43,701 nucleotides of DNA from an uncultured Chitinophagaceae bacterium. GTDB taxonomy: Bacteria; Bacteroidota; Bacteroidia; Chitinophagales; Chitinophagaceae. Location of the stretch: contig CALESY010000133.1 in the NCBI GenBank assembly GCA_937919945.1, positions 1 to 43,701 of the forward strand. Reading direction: 5' to 3'. The position numbers and the translations under genes are program-made. Positions 43,004 through 43,701 of this stretch are shown piece by piece. The notes under the pieces are model-generated. The model did not search any database. It saw only the letters and a program-made list of their open reading frames with translations, and was not told where the DNA came from. Numbering within the stretch: position 1 is the first letter of the stretch; each line of letters begins with the position of its first letter.

Positions 43004-43087
43004 GTTAATCGCTTGTTAACCGCTTGCAAAATGAGCGTTAAACAGAGTCGTTTTTTTCATTAACCGCTACTCATACCCCCATCTTTG
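43004..43087 (+). promoter_or_regulatory. Phased GTTAA-box promoter, copy 3
   Basis: GTTAAT (43004), GTTAAC (43015), GTTAAA (43037) and ATTAAC (43059) lie 77, 66, 44 and 22 bp upstream of the A of ATCTTTG (43081-43087); every interval is a multiple of 11. The +1 region is CATCAA. A G-poor leader with AAAC repeats leads to ATG 43146. Confidence 0.8.
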
Positions 43088-43145
43088 TATCATCAAACAA
43101 GCAAAACAAACATCAACAAACAAACAACTATTAAAAATTAAGAAA

Positions 43146-43700
43146 ATGAAAAAGATCGTATTATTCTCAGTTATTCTTACTTGCATCAACTTCGCAGTAA
43201 AAGCACAAGCTCCATCTTCTACTGCTACACAAACAGTTAATCTGAACCTGAGCAACGCAATCGAATTAACATTCACAGGGTCTGGTACTGCAACCGGTGC
43301 AGCTGTAAACCTGGCTTTCAATACAGTAAACGACTACGCTAACGGTGTAGCTTCATCTGAACAAACATTACGTGTACGTTCTAACCGTCGTTTCGGTGTA
43401 ACAGTTCGTACCAACAATGCAAACTTTACTTACACAGGTGCTGTAACACCAGCTCCGGTAATGCCTGTTTCTGGTGTATTGAGCCTGAAAGTAGGTGGTA
43501 ACACAACCGGCGGAACAGTAGCTAGCCCATTCAGCACAAGTGCTTACAATGGTTTGAGCGCTACGGCAGCTAACCTGATAACAAACGCTGCTAACGGTGG
43601 CAACCAAACATTTGGTGTTCTTTACCAAGCTACTCCCGGTTTCGCTTACCCTGCAGGTACTTACACTGTAGATGTAGTTTACACTGCTACTCAATTGTAA
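43146..43700 (+). CDS. Secreted beta-rich protein (paralogue of 33.0-kb gene)
   Basis: 184 residues, complete; the stop ends one base before the window end. Signal peptide (about 1-20, ending VKAQ), then APSSTATQTVNLNLSNAI. The C-terminal block PGFAYPAGTYTVDVVYTATQ is shared with the 33049 gene. Codons are strongly biased toward C-ending and CGT/CTG/AAC forms, unlike the A+T-rich paralogue, which suggests very high expression. The fold is probably a beta-sandwich of fimbrial or DUF4402-like type; a structural surface or periplasmic polymer is a guess. Confidence 0.8.
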   Translation: MKKIVLFSVILTCINFAVKAQAPSSTATQTVNLNLSNAIELTFTGSGTATGAAVNLAFNTVNDYANGVASSEQTLRVRSNRRFGVTVRTNNANFTYTGAVTPAPVMPVSGVLSLKVGGNTTGGTVASPFSTSAYNGLSATAANLITNAANGGNQTFGVLYQATPGFAYPAGTYTVDVVYTATQL

Positions 43701-43701
43701 T

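Noticed and set aside
1..43701. CRISPR array or prophage
   Set aside because: No evenly spaced repeats with unique spacers and no phage structural genes; the holin-like gene stands in a YtxH cassette without lysis partners.

Overview
The window comes from a Bacteroidota chromosome, most likely of the Chitinophagaceae type (inference). The signs are: secreted proteins ending in type A type IX secretion (T9SS) sorting domains, the gliding protein GldC, a LytS/LytTR-type two-component pair, a CrtYcd/CrtZ/CruF carotenoid cluster, a 'DUF7948/SBBP-repeat' secreted protein, and promoters with the Bacteroidota -7 box TAnnTTTG. Lipoproteins and T9SS proteins are numerous. A few genes (the 5' histidine kinase, the methylase/nuclease, the 26.3-27.0 kb membrane protein) are visibly richer in A+T than housekeeping neighbours.

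Layout. 0-3.2 kb: sensor kinase and LytTR regulator, followed by three phased AlgR/LytTR-like boxes and a promoter-terminator unit with no ORF. 3.2-6.7 kb: orphan lutC-like gene and a single-chain restriction-modification-like enzyme. 6.8-9.2 kb: rsfS-ftsH. 9.3-13.8 kb: birA, a TMTC-like membrane TPR protein, then cruF-crtZ-crtYcd for what looks like a monocyclic hydroxylated carotenoid. 13.8-16.9 kb (minus strand): ybeY, an rluA-type gene, gldC, yqeY, cvpA, trpG/pabA. 17-20 kb: feoA, nadD, AI-2E-family permease, and a YtxH/holin-like/unknown cassette. 20.1-25.9 kb: tandem-HTH regulator, three small lipoproteins, a YiiX-like papain-fold protein and an M36 metalloprotease. 26.1 kb: tRNA-Lys(UUU). 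27-28.8 kb: fhs. 28.9-40 kb: a region of secreted proteins. 40.3-42.9 kb: terC, pyrD and a CarboxypepD_reg-like protein. 43.1-43.7 kb: a secreted beta-rich protein paralogous to the one at 33 kb.

The most unusual content lies between 32.9 and 43.7 kb. Four promoters share one architecture: GTTAA-type boxes placed exactly 44 and 66 bp (in two cases also 77 bp) upstream of the A of an AT(C/A)TTTG -7 element, i.e. multiples of 11 bp, followed by a TATCAA/CATCAA initial transcribed region and a G-poor A/C-rich leader. Two of them drive paralogous secreted proteins; the other two lie in an almost identical 407/406-bp direct repeat that each encodes the same 32-residue single-span membrane microprotein, closed by tandem terminators. 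The two repeat copies flank one T9SS cargo gene. This looks like a small regulon containing an undescribed microprotein.

Several genes (feoA, nadD, pyrD, the 22.2-kb and 42.2-kb genes) have the -7 box only 5-7 nt before the ATG, so their mRNAs should be leaderless or nearly so.
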